A stretch of DNA of 64,000 nt. It comes from Gammaproteobacteria bacterium. GTDB lineage: Bacteria; Pseudomonadota; Gammaproteobacteria; Pseudomonadales; Cellvibrionaceae. The stretch is taken from the NCBI GenBank assembly GCA_004173475.1, contig SEBU01000002.1, positions 124,001-188,000 on the forward strand, in the 5' to 3' direction. The translations under genes and the position numbers were made by a program. Numbering within the stretch: position 1 is the first letter of the stretch; each line of letters opens with the position of its first letter. Below, in pieces: positions 46,650 through 56,150 of this stretch. The notes below the pieces were generated by a model. The model did no database searches and was not told the DNA's origin. It worked only from the letters and a program-made list of their open reading frames with translations.

Positions 46650-48704
46650 ATGCAGAATGAACCTTATAGCCTTCGCAGCCAGCGATTTATCGGATCTGTC
46701 ACGCTTGCCTTCGGGCTAGTTTTATCCTTGCTGACGGTGCATACGCAAGCGGCGAGTTCGAAAAAACCCTTTCATCTGGAAGAAGCAACTATTAGCGATA
46801 TTCAATCCGCTATTTTGAGTAAAAAGCTGACCACGACTGAGCTGGTGGAGCTGTATTTAAAGCGTATTAAAGCCTACAACGGGACTTGCGTGAGCGAGCC
46901 TCAAGGCATTCTCGGCCCCATCACTACTATTCCCAACGCTGGCCAAATTAATGCTCTCGCTACTTTGAACCTGCGTCCGGCAGCACGAAAAATGTGGGGT
47001 TTCGATGACCGCAAGGCACGCAGTTTGACGGACACGGCTGATGCCGATCCCGGAATGCCAGACGCCTTGGAGATTGCTGCAAAACTCGATAAAGAATTTG
47101 CTCGAACCGGTAAATTGGTTGGCCCGCTGCATGGCGTGGTTATGGCAATTAAAGATCAGTACGACACCTTTGATATGCGCACCACCTCGGGCGCAGATGC
47201 GTTCTATGCCAACGATCGCCCGCCAACCGATTCAACCTTTGTTGAGCGTCTGCGAGCAGCTGGTGCGATTGTGATCGCGAAATCCAATCTGGGTGAATAC
47301 GCATCAGGCGTGCCGCGCAGTTCTTTTGGTGGCACCTTTTGTAATCCTTACGACACAGAACGTTCACCGCGCGGTTCAAGCTCAGGTTCGGGCTCTGCGG
47401 TTGGCGCTAATCTGGTCATGTGTGCAATTGCGGAAGAATCAGGTTCGTCAATTCGCGGTCCTGCCAGTGCAGCGAGTGCGGTTGGCATTGCTGCAACCGA
47501 AGAATTGGTCAGCCGCAAAGGTATGGTGCAATTCGGGATTAATACTCGCGTTGGGCCTATTTGTCGAACGGTAAAAGACACCGCTAAAGTGCTGGATGTT
47601 ATCGCCGGTTACGATCCCAAGGATGAGCTGACCGCTTTCAATATTGGCCGTATGCCCACCGCATCCTACGAAAGTATGACGGACACAAAACGTCTCGATG
47701 GTATTCGCATCGGCGTCGTTCGCGAGTATATGCACAAGCAGTTATTTACCAAGGCTGACGAGCAAACAATTGATATTGTTTCCGCCGCCGTGGGCGATCT
47801 TAAAAAACTCGGCGCAACTATTGTTGACCCAGGTGAGGATGATCTGTTTACCGGTTGCATTCGCAAGTACGCGCCACAGAATTTGAACGTGTTGTTTACC
47901 AAACGCTATCCAGAACTTTTCCCAGTGGACGCGAACGGAAAACCAACCGCCGATCACACTCGTAAATTGCTCGACATGAAAATGAATCCACTGTTGGTGC
48001 CTGCCGATTTAACTTTGCGTAACTTCGGCACTTCAGAGCCGGACGGCCAGAACAAATATATGTTGAATTTGTATTTACGTGATCGTGGCGATGCCAAAAT
48101 CAAAAGCAATGCTGACCTGATCGCCAACTCCAATTTCCATCAGGACCCAACCTTTCCAGATCGCAAAAAATCGCGGGAAAACGCTGAGAAAATGACTGAG
48201 CTGAATATGGCTGAACGTCTACTCCTGCGCTTCTCGGTACAGCAAGTCATGATGCAATGCATGGCCGAACAAAAATTGGATGCGATCGTTTATCCAACCA
48301 GCGGTTTACCGCCTACCAAATTGGGCTCGCCTGCAGGCCCACCAATCAACGAGCGCAGCGGCACCGGTGTGTGGACGTTTATCGGAGCTCAAGGTTTGCC
48401 GGCGATTACTGTACCCGCCGGTTTTACCACCGAAGTTTACGATTTGATTCGCGACCCAAGCGCACCAGCCACACCTGAATCTGCCTGGAAAGGTCGTGGC
48501 GGTGGCGGTGGAGAAGGGCGCTTGGAAGGCGATGATCACACCCGGTGGACTGGCCCTTTCCCAGCTAAGTTACCGGTCGCCATGGATATCGCTGGCTTGC
48601 CTTTTAGCGAGCCAGTGTTGTTCAAGATCGCCGCCGCTTACGAGATGGCCACTAAACGTCGCCAGCCACCATCAGCGTTTGGGCCGCTTGCCAATGAACC
48701 TTAG
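46650..48704 (+). CDS. Exported amidase-signature family hydrolase (amidase 3)
   Basis: 684 residues with signal peptide (to about 35, HTQAA). Triad K168 in AIKDQYD, S243 in PRGSSSGSG and S267 in EESGSSIRGPA. The Gly-rich loop is altered from GGSSGG to RGSSSGS, and the acid before the nucleophile is EESG instead of DTGG, features shared in part with amidase 4. Compared with amidases 1 and 2 it has an inserted segment at about 77-135 (from KAYNGTC to DPGM) also present in amidase 4, so 3 and 4 form a subfamily. A Gly-rich insertion (GRGGGGGEG) occurs near the C-terminus. AGGGGAA precedes the ATG. Confidence 0.9.
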   Translation: MQNEPYSLRSQRFIGSVTLAFGLVLSLLTVHTQAASSKKPFHLEEATISDIQSAILSKKLTTTELVELYLKRIKAYNGTCVSEPQGILGPITTIPNAGQINALATLNLRPAARKMWGFDDRKARSLTDTADADPGMPDALEIAAKLDKEFARTGKLVGPLHGVVMAIKDQYDTFDMRTTSGADAFYANDRPPTDSTFVERLRAAGAIVIAKSNLGEYASGVPRSSFGGTFCNPYDTERSPRGSSSGSGSAVGANLVMCAIAEESGSSIRGPASAASAVGIAATEELVSRKGMVQFGINTRVGPICRTVKDTAKVLDVIAGYDPKDELTAFNIGRMPTASYESMTDTKRLDGIRIGVVREYMHKQLFTKADEQTIDIVSAAVGDLKKLGATIVDPGEDDLFTGCIRKYAPQNLNVLFTKRYPELFPVDANGKPTADHTRKLLDMKMNPLLVPADLTLRNFGTSEPDGQNKYMLNLYLRDRGDAKIKSNADLIANSNFHQDPTFPDRKKSRENAEKMTELNMAERLLLRFSVQQVMMQCMAEQKLDAIVYPTSGLPPTKLGSPAGPPINERSGTGVWTFIGAQGLPAITVPAGFTTEVYDLIRDPSAPATPESAWKGRGGGGGEGRLEGDDHTRWTGPFPAKLPVAMDIAGLPFSEPVLFKIAAAYEMATKRRQPPSAFGPLANEP

Positions 48705-48752
48705 GCAACGCAAAGGAGGGACTTTAGTAAATGTTTGGAATTTAATTTAAAT

Positions 48753-48885
48753 GGGAGTCGTCATCCTCGCGTACGACTGCATGGACGCAGGAGGTAGAGC
48801 AACGCAGGAGCAGTTGCCGAGGCGGGGATCCAACTCTCAATTGTGGCTTTTTAACGGCTGGATCCCCGCCATGCGAGGATGACGA
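48753..48885. repeat. Palindromic repeat copy 1 (interrupted left arm)
   Basis: The outer arms GTCGTCATCCTCGCG and GCGAGGATGACGA and inner arms CGGGGATCCA and TGGATCCCCG correspond to the second copy at 59757-59862. In the left arm about 50 bases separate the outer and inner halves. It is a REP-like or miniature interspersed element downstream of amidase 3; as RNA it folds into a long stem and may also end transcription. Confidence 0.75.
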
Positions 48886-48931
48886 TAAATAAATATTTCT
48901 AGCTCTGCGTGACGTCAGTGAGTAGGTACTA

Positions 48932-51097
48932 ATGATTAGGCACCAGGAATTGAAAGATTCTGAGTTAAAGTCATTGCCACGCTTTCAGCTTGCCGTTCTC
49001 CACGAGCGGCTGCTGAAAAAAACAATGATAGTTTGCTTGCTGATTGCCGGTAGTTTTCTAGGAATTTTGTGGTTCGGGCGATCAGAGTGGTTAGCGGGTC
49101 TGCAACGCGTGTTAGTAGTTCAGGCCGCGGCATTGTTAGTCGTCACCGCCTGTTTACACGCTGCTTGGCGAATTACGCGTTGGCGGATTCGCGCGCTCGG
49201 ATCTGAAGTTTCCGCAACATCGATCTTTCACATTAACAATTCTGAAACAGGCGCTTCTGAAACCCACAACTCAGAAACGAGCCGCTCAGAAAAAGTATTA
49301 GAAAATTCGCAGCCTAACGATCACCTGGTTTCCTCCAAGCTTGTCAGTCATTCACGTTCGGCACGTTTCGCGCGCTTTCAATTTGGATTAGGCGTGCGTG
49401 GGCTGACTTGTTTAACGCTCCTCAAAAAAAGTGGTAATGCAGTAAATGTCATTATCGGGCTCTTGCTCCCCGCATTGTCGACAGTCTTGATTTTCAAATA
49501 CTGGAATCTACCGACGGGCGATTTGGAAAAAGTTTTAGTTGGGCAAATCCCCGCTAAATTTCTGGTGATTATTGGGCTTGTTGTAGCGGCGTTTGCGGCG
49601 CTCGTGTTTGAACGACATTTTGTTTATTTGGGCCATAAATCTCAGGCGGATCGCTCACATGAATTGCCCGAAGCTCCTCACATTACGTATCAATTGCGCG
49701 TTTACATCACCCTCACTCTGCTGCTTTGCATCGCACTTTTGCTCGCCACTGAATCGCGCCAATGGCCGCTAAACAAAATGCTTTGGTTGGGTCTTTTACC
49801 AGCTGCAATCGCAAGCGAATTTTTATTGCGTGAACTCCTATCTTTTTTTACCCCACCTAATAAATCGGAACCTGAGCTGCTCGCCAAAAGCTTTTTAGCA
49901 TCCTTTTGGCGTTGGCCCATAAAACCATTTAGTCAGTTGCAGGATGAACTTAAGCAGCGCTTTGGAATTGATCTACGCCAAAGCTGGGCGTTTGCCTATA
50001 TTCGTCGCAGCCTTTTACCGGTGCTCGGTGTTCTCCTGGGAATCGCGTGGTTGCTAAGCGGTTTGGTCGAAATTCCTATGGCAGAAAGGGGAATTTACGA
50101 ACGCTTTGGTGCACCTGTTGCGGTATGGCAGCCGGGAATTCACGCAGGCTTGCCTTGGCCATTCGGGCGGGTTCAGCGGATTGAAAATGGCGTGGTGCAT
50201 GAGCTATCCGCAACTACCAATGAAGTTTCCAAGGGCGCGAATGGGCAAGCAAAAACCATTGAAGTTGAGACTATTCCGCCAGCCGAAGCTGCTACGCCTG
50301 CATCGGCAAATCGTTTATGGGATGCATCTCACCTCGCGGAAAAATCGCAAATTATCGCTAGCGAAGTGACAACCGCCGAGGGTAATCGTCAAAGCTTCCA
50401 CATCGTTAATATGGATGTGCGTTTTATGTACCGCATTGGCTTGAATGACGAAGCCGCACTTAAAGCGCGTTACACAAGTGCCGATGCCGAGGCGCTAATT
50501 CGCAGCACGGCCAATCGCATTCTGGTTCGGTATTTTGCATCTCGCACCTTGGAAGGCGTGTTGGGCGAGGCGCGCACTCGAATGGCGAAAGATATAGGCG
50601 CCCAGTTGCAAGCAGATCTGGATTTGCTAAATAGTGGTGTGGAAATAATGACCACGGTGCTTGAAGCCATACATCCGCCCGCTGCTGCCGCAAACGCCTA
50701 TCACGCCGTGCAAGCGGCGCAAATTAAAGCCCGGTCAATTATCGCACGTGAACGCGGAAACGCAGCGCAACAAATCAATCTCGCGCAGTTGCGCGCCGGA
50801 ATTTCCCGTAACCAGGCGAACGCAAATGCGCGCGAAACTCTCGCTACTGCTGAAGTTGCCAATCGTCGTTTTGCGGCCGAGCGCGACGCTTATCAGCAGG
50901 GTGGCAAAGCATTTTTGATGGAACAGTATTTCGCGCAATTAATTCAGGGTTTAAAGAGCGCACGTGTTCTGTTGGTTGACCACCGTTTACCTCACACCGG
51001 CGCAACAATTGATTTGCGCGATTTTGCGAGCACGGACAAAAAATCCGAAATGTCGCCCGCACTTGCACCTCGAGCGGATTATCAGGAGTCACCGTGA
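48932..51097 (+). CDS. Large membrane SPFH (HflK-like) protein, operon subunit 1
   Basis: 721 residues. About seven hydrophobic segments lie in the first 375 residues (for example TMIVCLLIAGSFLGILWFG and VYITLTLLLCIALLLA), interrupted by a Ser/Glu/Asn-rich stretch near 100-135. The last of these, SLLPVLGVLLGIAWLLSG, is followed by a band-7/SPFH domain (about 378-640) beginning VEIPMAERGIYERFGAPVAVWQPGIH and ending with an Ala/Gln/Arg-rich coiled coil, as in HflK. HflK and HflC normally have one membrane helix, so the long multi-helix extension is unusual. It is the first gene of a four-gene overlapping operon (stop overlaps next start, GTGA). Confidence 0.82.
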   Translation: MIRHQELKDSELKSLPRFQLAVLHERLLKKTMIVCLLIAGSFLGILWFGRSEWLAGLQRVLVVQAAALLVVTACLHAAWRITRWRIRALGSEVSATSIFHINNSETGASETHNSETSRSEKVLENSQPNDHLVSSKLVSHSRSARFARFQFGLGVRGLTCLTLLKKSGNAVNVIIGLLLPALSTVLIFKYWNLPTGDLEKVLVGQIPAKFLVIIGLVVAAFAALVFERHFVYLGHKSQADRSHELPEAPHITYQLRVYITLTLLLCIALLLATESRQWPLNKMLWLGLLPAAIASEFLLRELLSFFTPPNKSEPELLAKSFLASFWRWPIKPFSQLQDELKQRFGIDLRQSWAFAYIRRSLLPVLGVLLGIAWLLSGLVEIPMAERGIYERFGAPVAVWQPGIHAGLPWPFGRVQRIENGVVHELSATTNEVSKGANGQAKTIEVETIPPAEAATPASANRLWDASHLAEKSQIIASEVTTAEGNRQSFHIVNMDVRFMYRIGLNDEAALKARYTSADAEALIRSTANRILVRYFASRTLEGVLGEARTRMAKDIGAQLQADLDLLNSGVEIMTTVLEAIHPPAAAANAYHAVQAAQIKARSIIARERGNAAQQINLAQLRAGISRNQANANARETLATAEVANRRFAAERDAYQQGGKAFLMEQYFAQLIQGLKSARVLLVDHRLPHTGATIDLRDFASTDKKSEMSPALAPRADYQESP

Positions 51098-52296
51098 CTA
51101 TCGACGAGAACACCGACAAAAACGTCAGTAAAAACACTGAGACTGGCGCTGGAAAAGACCCCGTTCATAGCCACGCTGATTTGTCTCATGATCACGTTCA
51201 CGAACATTCCCATTCTCATTGCGATGAGCACGATCACCACGAACACTCTCACAACCATGACCATCAACACAGCCACGGACATAGCCACTCGCACCATGGT
51301 CATCATCACGGACACCATCACCATGGGCACAGCCACGGAGGCGGAACAGCGGGTCCATTTCCCTGGCTGCGAGTTGGACTTGCCGCGCTTTTGATTGCAG
51401 TCGCGCTTACTGCTGCTGTGCTGGTGCAAGTGCGTACTGGTGAAGCTGCTGTGGTAACGCGTTTTGGTAATCCGGTGCGCGTTATTTTGGAGCCAGGATT
51501 GGCGACCCGCTGGCCTGCACCGTTTGAATCAATTATTCCTGTAGATCTGCGCCTTCGAACTACCTCCAGCGGCTTGCAAGACGTAGGCACTCGCGATGGT
51601 TTGCGCATTATTGTGCAGGCTTATGTCGCCTGGCAGGTTCAAGCGGATGCTCAACATGTTCAACGTTTCATGCGCGCAGTGCAGAACAAGCCGGATGAAA
51701 CTGCGCGTCAGATTCGCACTTTGGTTGGCTCAGCGCTGGAGACAACAGCGGCCTCTTATGATCTTTCAAATCTCATCAATACCAACGCCAGCAAAGTCCT
51801 TATCGCCGATTTTGAAACGCGCCTGACCGACCAAATCAATCGGCAACTCTTGGATATTTATGGCGTAAAAGTCGTGCAAGTGGGAATAGAGCGGTTGACC
51901 TTACCCTCGGTTACGCTCTCAGCCACGGTGGACCGTATGCGCGCTGAACGCGAAACTATCGCCATTGAGCGCACTGCAATTGGCAAGCGGCAAGCGGCGG
52001 ATATCCGCTCAGCGGCGGAGCGCGATGCCAGAATTATCCAGGCCGATGCACTCGCGCAAGCCGCAGATATTGAAGCCCAGTCGCGCGTGCAGGCCGCTGC
52101 ACTTTATGGCAAATCGTTCACCGGTTCGCCCGAACTTTATCGCTTGCTGCGGTCCCTCGATACCTTGGGAACACTTATAAATCCTCAAACGCGTTTGATT
52201 CTCCGCACCGACGCCGCGCCATTTCGCGCTTTGGTTGAAGCACCTGGCGATATAGCAAATACAGCAGCAAAAGCGGCAACGACGGGGACACGTTGA
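51094..52296 (+). CDS. SPFH (HflC-like) protein with histidine-rich N-terminus, operon subunit 2
   Basis: 400 residues from a GTG overlapping the previous stop. Residues about 25-79 contain nearly 30 histidines alternating with S, D, G and E (HSH, DHD and HGH patterns), an evident metal-binding region. One membrane helix (about 89-112) and an SPFH domain (about 113-300, with VRTGEAAVVTRFGNPVRVILEPG) follow, then an Ala-rich coiled coil. With HflC topology the His-rich part is cytoplasmic and the SPFH domain periplasmic. Next to a P1B ATPase it could buffer or hand over Zn, Co or Ni; this is inference. Confidence 0.88.
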   Translation: MTIDENTDKNVSKNTETGAGKDPVHSHADLSHDHVHEHSHSHCDEHDHHEHSHNHDHQHSHGHSHSHHGHHHGHHHHGHSHGGGTAGPFPWLRVGLAALLIAVALTAAVLVQVRTGEAAVVTRFGNPVRVILEPGLATRWPAPFESIIPVDLRLRTTSSGLQDVGTRDGLRIIVQAYVAWQVQADAQHVQRFMRAVQNKPDETARQIRTLVGSALETTAASYDLSNLINTNASKVLIADFETRLTDQINRQLLDIYGVKVVQVGIERLTLPSVTLSATVDRMRAERETIAIERTAIGKRQAADIRSAAERDARIIQADALAQAADIEAQSRVQAAALYGKSFTGSPELYRLLRSLDTLGTLINPQTRLILRTDAAPFRALVEAPGDIANTAAKAATTGTR

Positions 52297-53384
52297 TGGC
52301 TGGCGAACTAACAGCATCCAGCGAAATCACGCACGAACTTACCAAGGTTTCCCGTCCGTGGCTGCAAGCAACTCGCATCGCTTTTTTCGCGTTTTACGCA
52401 TGCACCTTGTTCGCCGCTTTACGCTGGCTAACCTCCAATGTTACGGAAGTCGGAGCCGGCAATCGCGCCGTGGTGTTGCATATGGGTGCAATAGTTCGCG
52501 AACAATCGTCGGGATTATTATGGGCGTGGCCAAAACCTATTGATGATGTTGTGTTGGTGCCATCCGCAGAAACCGTTATCGAACGGCACGTGCAAACGCT
52601 AGTGCGCTCCAAGGCCGCAAGCGATGCTGACGAAGCCGCTTACGATGATGACGAAGGCGAGCCGGTTAGCGATGCACTCGCCGGTTCCGGTTATCTGCTC
52701 ACCGGTGACGGCGCCATAGTGCAATTGGACGTGCGCGTGTTTTACAAAGTGAGCGATCCACGCGCTTATGTCTTGCAATACGAGCATTTATTGCCGGCGC
52801 TGGATCGTCTGGTGACCAGCAGTGCATTAGCCGTCTGTGCCGCTCGGGATCTGGATCGCATTCTAGTTGCGCGCCCGGAATTGGTCGCCAGTAATCAGGG
52901 CGATGCCGAGCAACGCGAGCAGTTGCGCAAAGAATTGGTAGCGCAAATCAATCGAGCGCTAAGCGATTTGGACCAAAAGGGCGCTGGTTTAGGAATCACC
53001 GCCATTCGCGTGGATGTGCAATCGGCATTGCCGCGTGACAGCCTAAATGCGTTTAATTCCGTACTTACCGCCAGCCAACAAGCCGAACAAGATCTTGCAG
53101 ACGCACGATCGGACGCTGCGCGAATTACCCAACAAGCCACCCAACAGGCAGATCGCAGTTTGCAAGTTGCGCACGCCAACGCCTCAGAGCGCGTCGCCAA
53201 AGCACAGGCGGATACCACGGCGGTAAATTATCTGGCCGCTTCCATACAAAATCGCACCGAACCCGATTTGTTGATGCGCGTCTACCGCGAGCGTATGCCG
53301 GTCATCCTGAAAAACGCGGGATCGATTACTACGGTTGAGCCAAATAGCGATACCAGACTGATTATTTCCGGGGCTGAAAAATGA
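52296..53384 (+). CDS. SPFH (HflK-like) protein, operon subunit 3
   Basis: 362 residues from ATG 52296, whose A is the last base of the previous stop (TGATG). One membrane helix at about 28-48, then an SPFH domain opening with TEVGAGNRAVVLHMGAIVRE. An acidic insertion (AASDADEAAYDDDEGEP) lies near 108-124. The C-terminal coiled coil is Ala/Gln/Asp-rich. It ends within the ATG of the P-type ATPase gene (ATGA). Three SPFH proteins in one operon suggest a hetero-oligomeric membrane ring or cage, by analogy with HflKC around FtsH. Confidence 0.85.
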   Translation: MAGELTASSEITHELTKVSRPWLQATRIAFFAFYACTLFAALRWLTSNVTEVGAGNRAVVLHMGAIVREQSSGLLWAWPKPIDDVVLVPSAETVIERHVQTLVRSKAASDADEAAYDDDEGEPVSDALAGSGYLLTGDGAIVQLDVRVFYKVSDPRAYVLQYEHLLPALDRLVTSSALAVCAARDLDRILVARPELVASNQGDAEQREQLRKELVAQINRALSDLDQKGAGLGITAIRVDVQSALPRDSLNAFNSVLTASQQAEQDLADARSDAARITQQATQQADRSLQVAHANASERVAKAQADTTAVNYLAASIQNRTEPDLLMRVYRERMPVILKNAGSITTVEPNSDTRLIISGAEK

Positions 53385-55315
53385 CTGAGAGCGCCGCCTC
53401 CGATTCAACACAAGTTTCTTCAGCTCCGATGCTCAGTTTCGACGAACAGCGCCACGCCGCAATGCAACTGACATTAGCCATGTTCGCGTTGGGATTGCTT
53501 TCGCTAGGTTTAATCTGGCGCTGGTTGATGCCTACGCAAAGCGGAGTGAGTGAAATTTTGCTGGGCACGGCAGCCTTGCTGGTTGCAGTGCCGGTATTAC
53601 GCGCAGGCTGGTTTGCGTTGCGCTATCCCGATCTACATGGCGTGACGGATTTACTTACAGCCGTCGCTATGATCGGCGCTTGGGCAATTGGCGATTTGTT
53701 AACGGCGGTATTGCTGCCAATCGTGATGATCTTCGGCCACGTGTTGGAAGAGCGCAGTGTGATCGGCTCCCACGAAGCCATAACTGCACTCGCCAAATTA
53801 ACCAGAACCCAGGCGCGCCTGATTCAGGCTGACGGGAACATCAAGCTCATTACCAACGATGACTTGGTAAAAGATGATCTCGTCGAAGTTCGCGCTGGCG
53901 ACCGAATTCCAGCCGATGGTCGTGTGCTAAGCGGGCAGGCGAGTCTTGATACAGCGCCCATCACCGGTGAATCGGTTCCAGTAGAAGTTTCAGCCGGAAT
54001 GGACGTGTTTGGCGGGGCGATTAATTTGGATGGTTTACTGCGCGTTCAGATCACCCGCACCGGTCAGGACTCCACCTTGGGCAAAGTCATCGCCCTTATG
54101 CAAAATGCCGAAAGCGCCAAGCCGCCCATTACGCGCTTGCTGGAGCGTCATGCGGGCCAATATTTGGTGCTGGTTTTATTGATCGCCGCGCTCACCTGGT
54201 TTTTATCCAACAGCGCACCCGCGATGTTGGCAGTGCTGGTTGCCGCTTGTCCTTGCGCGCTCGTATTGTCTGCGCCCGCAACGTCTATCGCCGGTATCGC
54301 GGTGGCCGCCCGCCACGGAATCTTGATTCGCGGCTCGGCATTTCTGGAAGAACTGGCCGATACCACTTCACTGATTATCGACAAAACCGGCACCTTGAGC
54401 ACAGGCGTTTTACGCTTGCAACACAGCCTGCTTGCACCGGAACTTGATCCAGATTTCGCCTTGCGGCTAGCCGCCAGCTTGGGTGCAGCCAGCAGTCATC
54501 CGGTAAGCCGAAGTTTGGCAGCGCAAGTGAACAAAGAAGATTATTTGACGCTAGAGGAGGTGCGTGAACGTTCTGGATTGGGCGTTGTTGCGCAGCTTGC
54601 TTCCAATGATCAAGTCGAAGAAGTCGCACTGGGTCGCCCCGAATTATTCGCCCAGCTTGGCGTTATCACCTCGAATATTCCGGTTCACGATGGCCCGATT
54701 GTGGGCATATCCAAAGGTAATCAATTTCTCGGTTGGTTCCTGCTGGCAGACAGTTTGCGTCCAGAATCCATGATGGCGATGCAGGAGTTACGTGATATAG
54801 GGCTTTCGCGGCAAGTGCTTCTCACGGGAGATCGCGCCAGTGTGGCCAACAGAGTTGCTGCCCAGTTGGGTATTCACGAAGTCGTTTCCGAAGCCTTGCC
54901 TGACGAAAAGCTCCAGCGCGTTAAAACCGAAATCCACGACGGATTCCGCCCTATGGTCGTGGGCGACGGCATCAATGATTCACTCGCACTCAAAGCCGGA
55001 GTAGTAGGTATCGCCATGGGCCTCGGCGGTTCCGATATAGCACTGGCATCTGCAGATGTAGTCTTAATCGGCAGCGACCTTCGCCGTCTCGGAACATGCT
55101 TACGTTTAAGCCGCCAATGCCGGCAAACACTTTTTGTAAACGTAGTTATCGGTTTGGGTTGGACATTGGCAATAGTATTGGCCGCAGCCTTCGGTTGGTT
55201 AGGTTCAGAAGGCGCGCTTATCGCAGCAATATTGCATAACTTGAGCACGCTGCTAGTGTTGGCGAATGCAGGTCGGTTGCTGAGGTTCCAAGAGTTGTTG
55301 CCGAAGTTGGAGTAG
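53381..55315 (+). CDS. P1B-type heavy-metal transporting ATPase, operon subunit 4
   Basis: 644 residues. It lacks an N-terminal HMA metal-binding domain and starts with a helical membrane part. Actuator motif TGES at 195-198; metal site CPC at 290-292 in AACPCALVLSAPAT; phosphorylation loop DKTGT at 334-338; HP motif at 373-374 in SSHPVSRSLA; hinge GDGIND at 528-533. The last membrane segments end HNLSTLLVLANAGRLL. CPC plus this tail fits Zn/Cd/Pb or Co exporters rather than Cu pumps, but the metal is not certain. The missing HMA domain may be replaced in function by the His-rich SPFH neighbour. The start overlaps the previous gene by four bases. Confidence 0.92.
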   Translation: MTESAASDSTQVSSAPMLSFDEQRHAAMQLTLAMFALGLLSLGLIWRWLMPTQSGVSEILLGTAALLVAVPVLRAGWFALRYPDLHGVTDLLTAVAMIGAWAIGDLLTAVLLPIVMIFGHVLEERSVIGSHEAITALAKLTRTQARLIQADGNIKLITNDDLVKDDLVEVRAGDRIPADGRVLSGQASLDTAPITGESVPVEVSAGMDVFGGAINLDGLLRVQITRTGQDSTLGKVIALMQNAESAKPPITRLLERHAGQYLVLVLLIAALTWFLSNSAPAMLAVLVAACPCALVLSAPATSIAGIAVAARHGILIRGSAFLEELADTTSLIIDKTGTLSTGVLRLQHSLLAPELDPDFALRLAASLGAASSHPVSRSLAAQVNKEDYLTLEEVRERSGLGVVAQLASNDQVEEVALGRPELFAQLGVITSNIPVHDGPIVGISKGNQFLGWFLLADSLRPESMMAMQELRDIGLSRQVLLTGDRASVANRVAAQLGIHEVVSEALPDEKLQRVKTEIHDGFRPMVVGDGINDSLALKAGVVGIAMGLGGSDIALASADVVLIGSDLRRLGTCLRLSRQCRQTLFVNVVIGLGWTLAIVLAAAFGWLGSEGALIAAILHNLSTLLVLANAGRLLRFQELLPKLE

Positions 55316-55569
55316 GGCTTAATGAATTGGAAGTGACATCGAGTGGCGTAAATTACAACTTGATTGTTGTTGCTTCGAAACCCGAATCGACATCGCGGCA
55401 TTGTGTAAGAATAATATCTTGGTGAATAGAAAAAGATTGCACCTTCGATATTAAATCAATTCGTAAATACCCTTGAACGATAAAAATTAAAAACGAAAAA
55501 CAACTTTTTAAAATTACTCCTTACTATTTATATTGGAGATAACGCTGAGCTAAACGAAGAAATGTATGT

Positions 55570-56073
55570 TTAGTTAACAATAAATTTTTGAGAATTCAGT
55601 TTTTTTCCTTCGTACCAAAATTCAAAAATCCATTCTCCAGCAACTACCTCCCATTCTTCAGTAAACTCGTAATCTCGAAATGATTGAGTGCCGACTGTTT
55701 TTTTTGAGAACCAGTTGCCGGTTGTTGATACTTTGCCGCTAGTAGGATCGAGTATTGGAGGGTGTATGGATCTCATGTCTAGAACAATTTCTTTTCCAAT
55801 CGGTTCACCAGTTATTTTGTAGACCACTGCCATTCCTTTACCTTTAACGGCGGGTATTATTATGCTGCCCTCGTTAACGAACCTTATTTTTTGTACATCT
55901 GTTAGTCCACCAATTAGGCCGGGCGTCGCAGTCACCTGTCCTTTCTCAAGCCGTTCGCTTTCACCAAACTTCAGTATCTCAACACCCACATTAGTTGAAG
56001 CATGCTCTTCCGCCTCGCTTCGAACTGTGATGGATAATATTAAGAGAGTGATTCCAAATATCTTTTTCAACAT
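55570..56073 (-). CDS. Exported protein, probably DUF3859 (cassette gene)
   Basis: 167 residues with a signal peptide (to about 20, TVRSEA). The rest is beta-rich: VGVEILKFGESERLEKG, then KIRFVNEGSIIIPAVKGKGMAVVYKI, a RSIHPPILDP segment, YEFTEEWEVVAGEWIFEFWYEGKKL and FIVN at the end. This resembles DUF3859, an Ig-like family of unknown function. AAGG lies upstream of ATG 56073. It follows attC-like repeat C on the minus strand. Its own downstream end has only a short weak inverted repeat (about 55540-55575). Confidence 0.65.
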   Translation of the reverse strand: MLKKIFGITLLILSITVRSEAEEHASTNVGVEILKFGESERLEKGQVTATPGLIGGLTDVQKIRFVNEGSIIIPAVKGKGMAVVYKITGEPIGKEIVLDMRSIHPPILDPTSGKVSTTGNWFSKKTVGTQSFRDYEFTEEWEVVAGEWIFEFWYEGKKLNSQKFIVN

Positions 56074-56150
56074 AAAATTTACCTTTTGCAGCCTGTAACT
56101 CGAATAAACCTTTTTAACAGTTAAATAAATGGGTACCGCTAAACCGTGAA

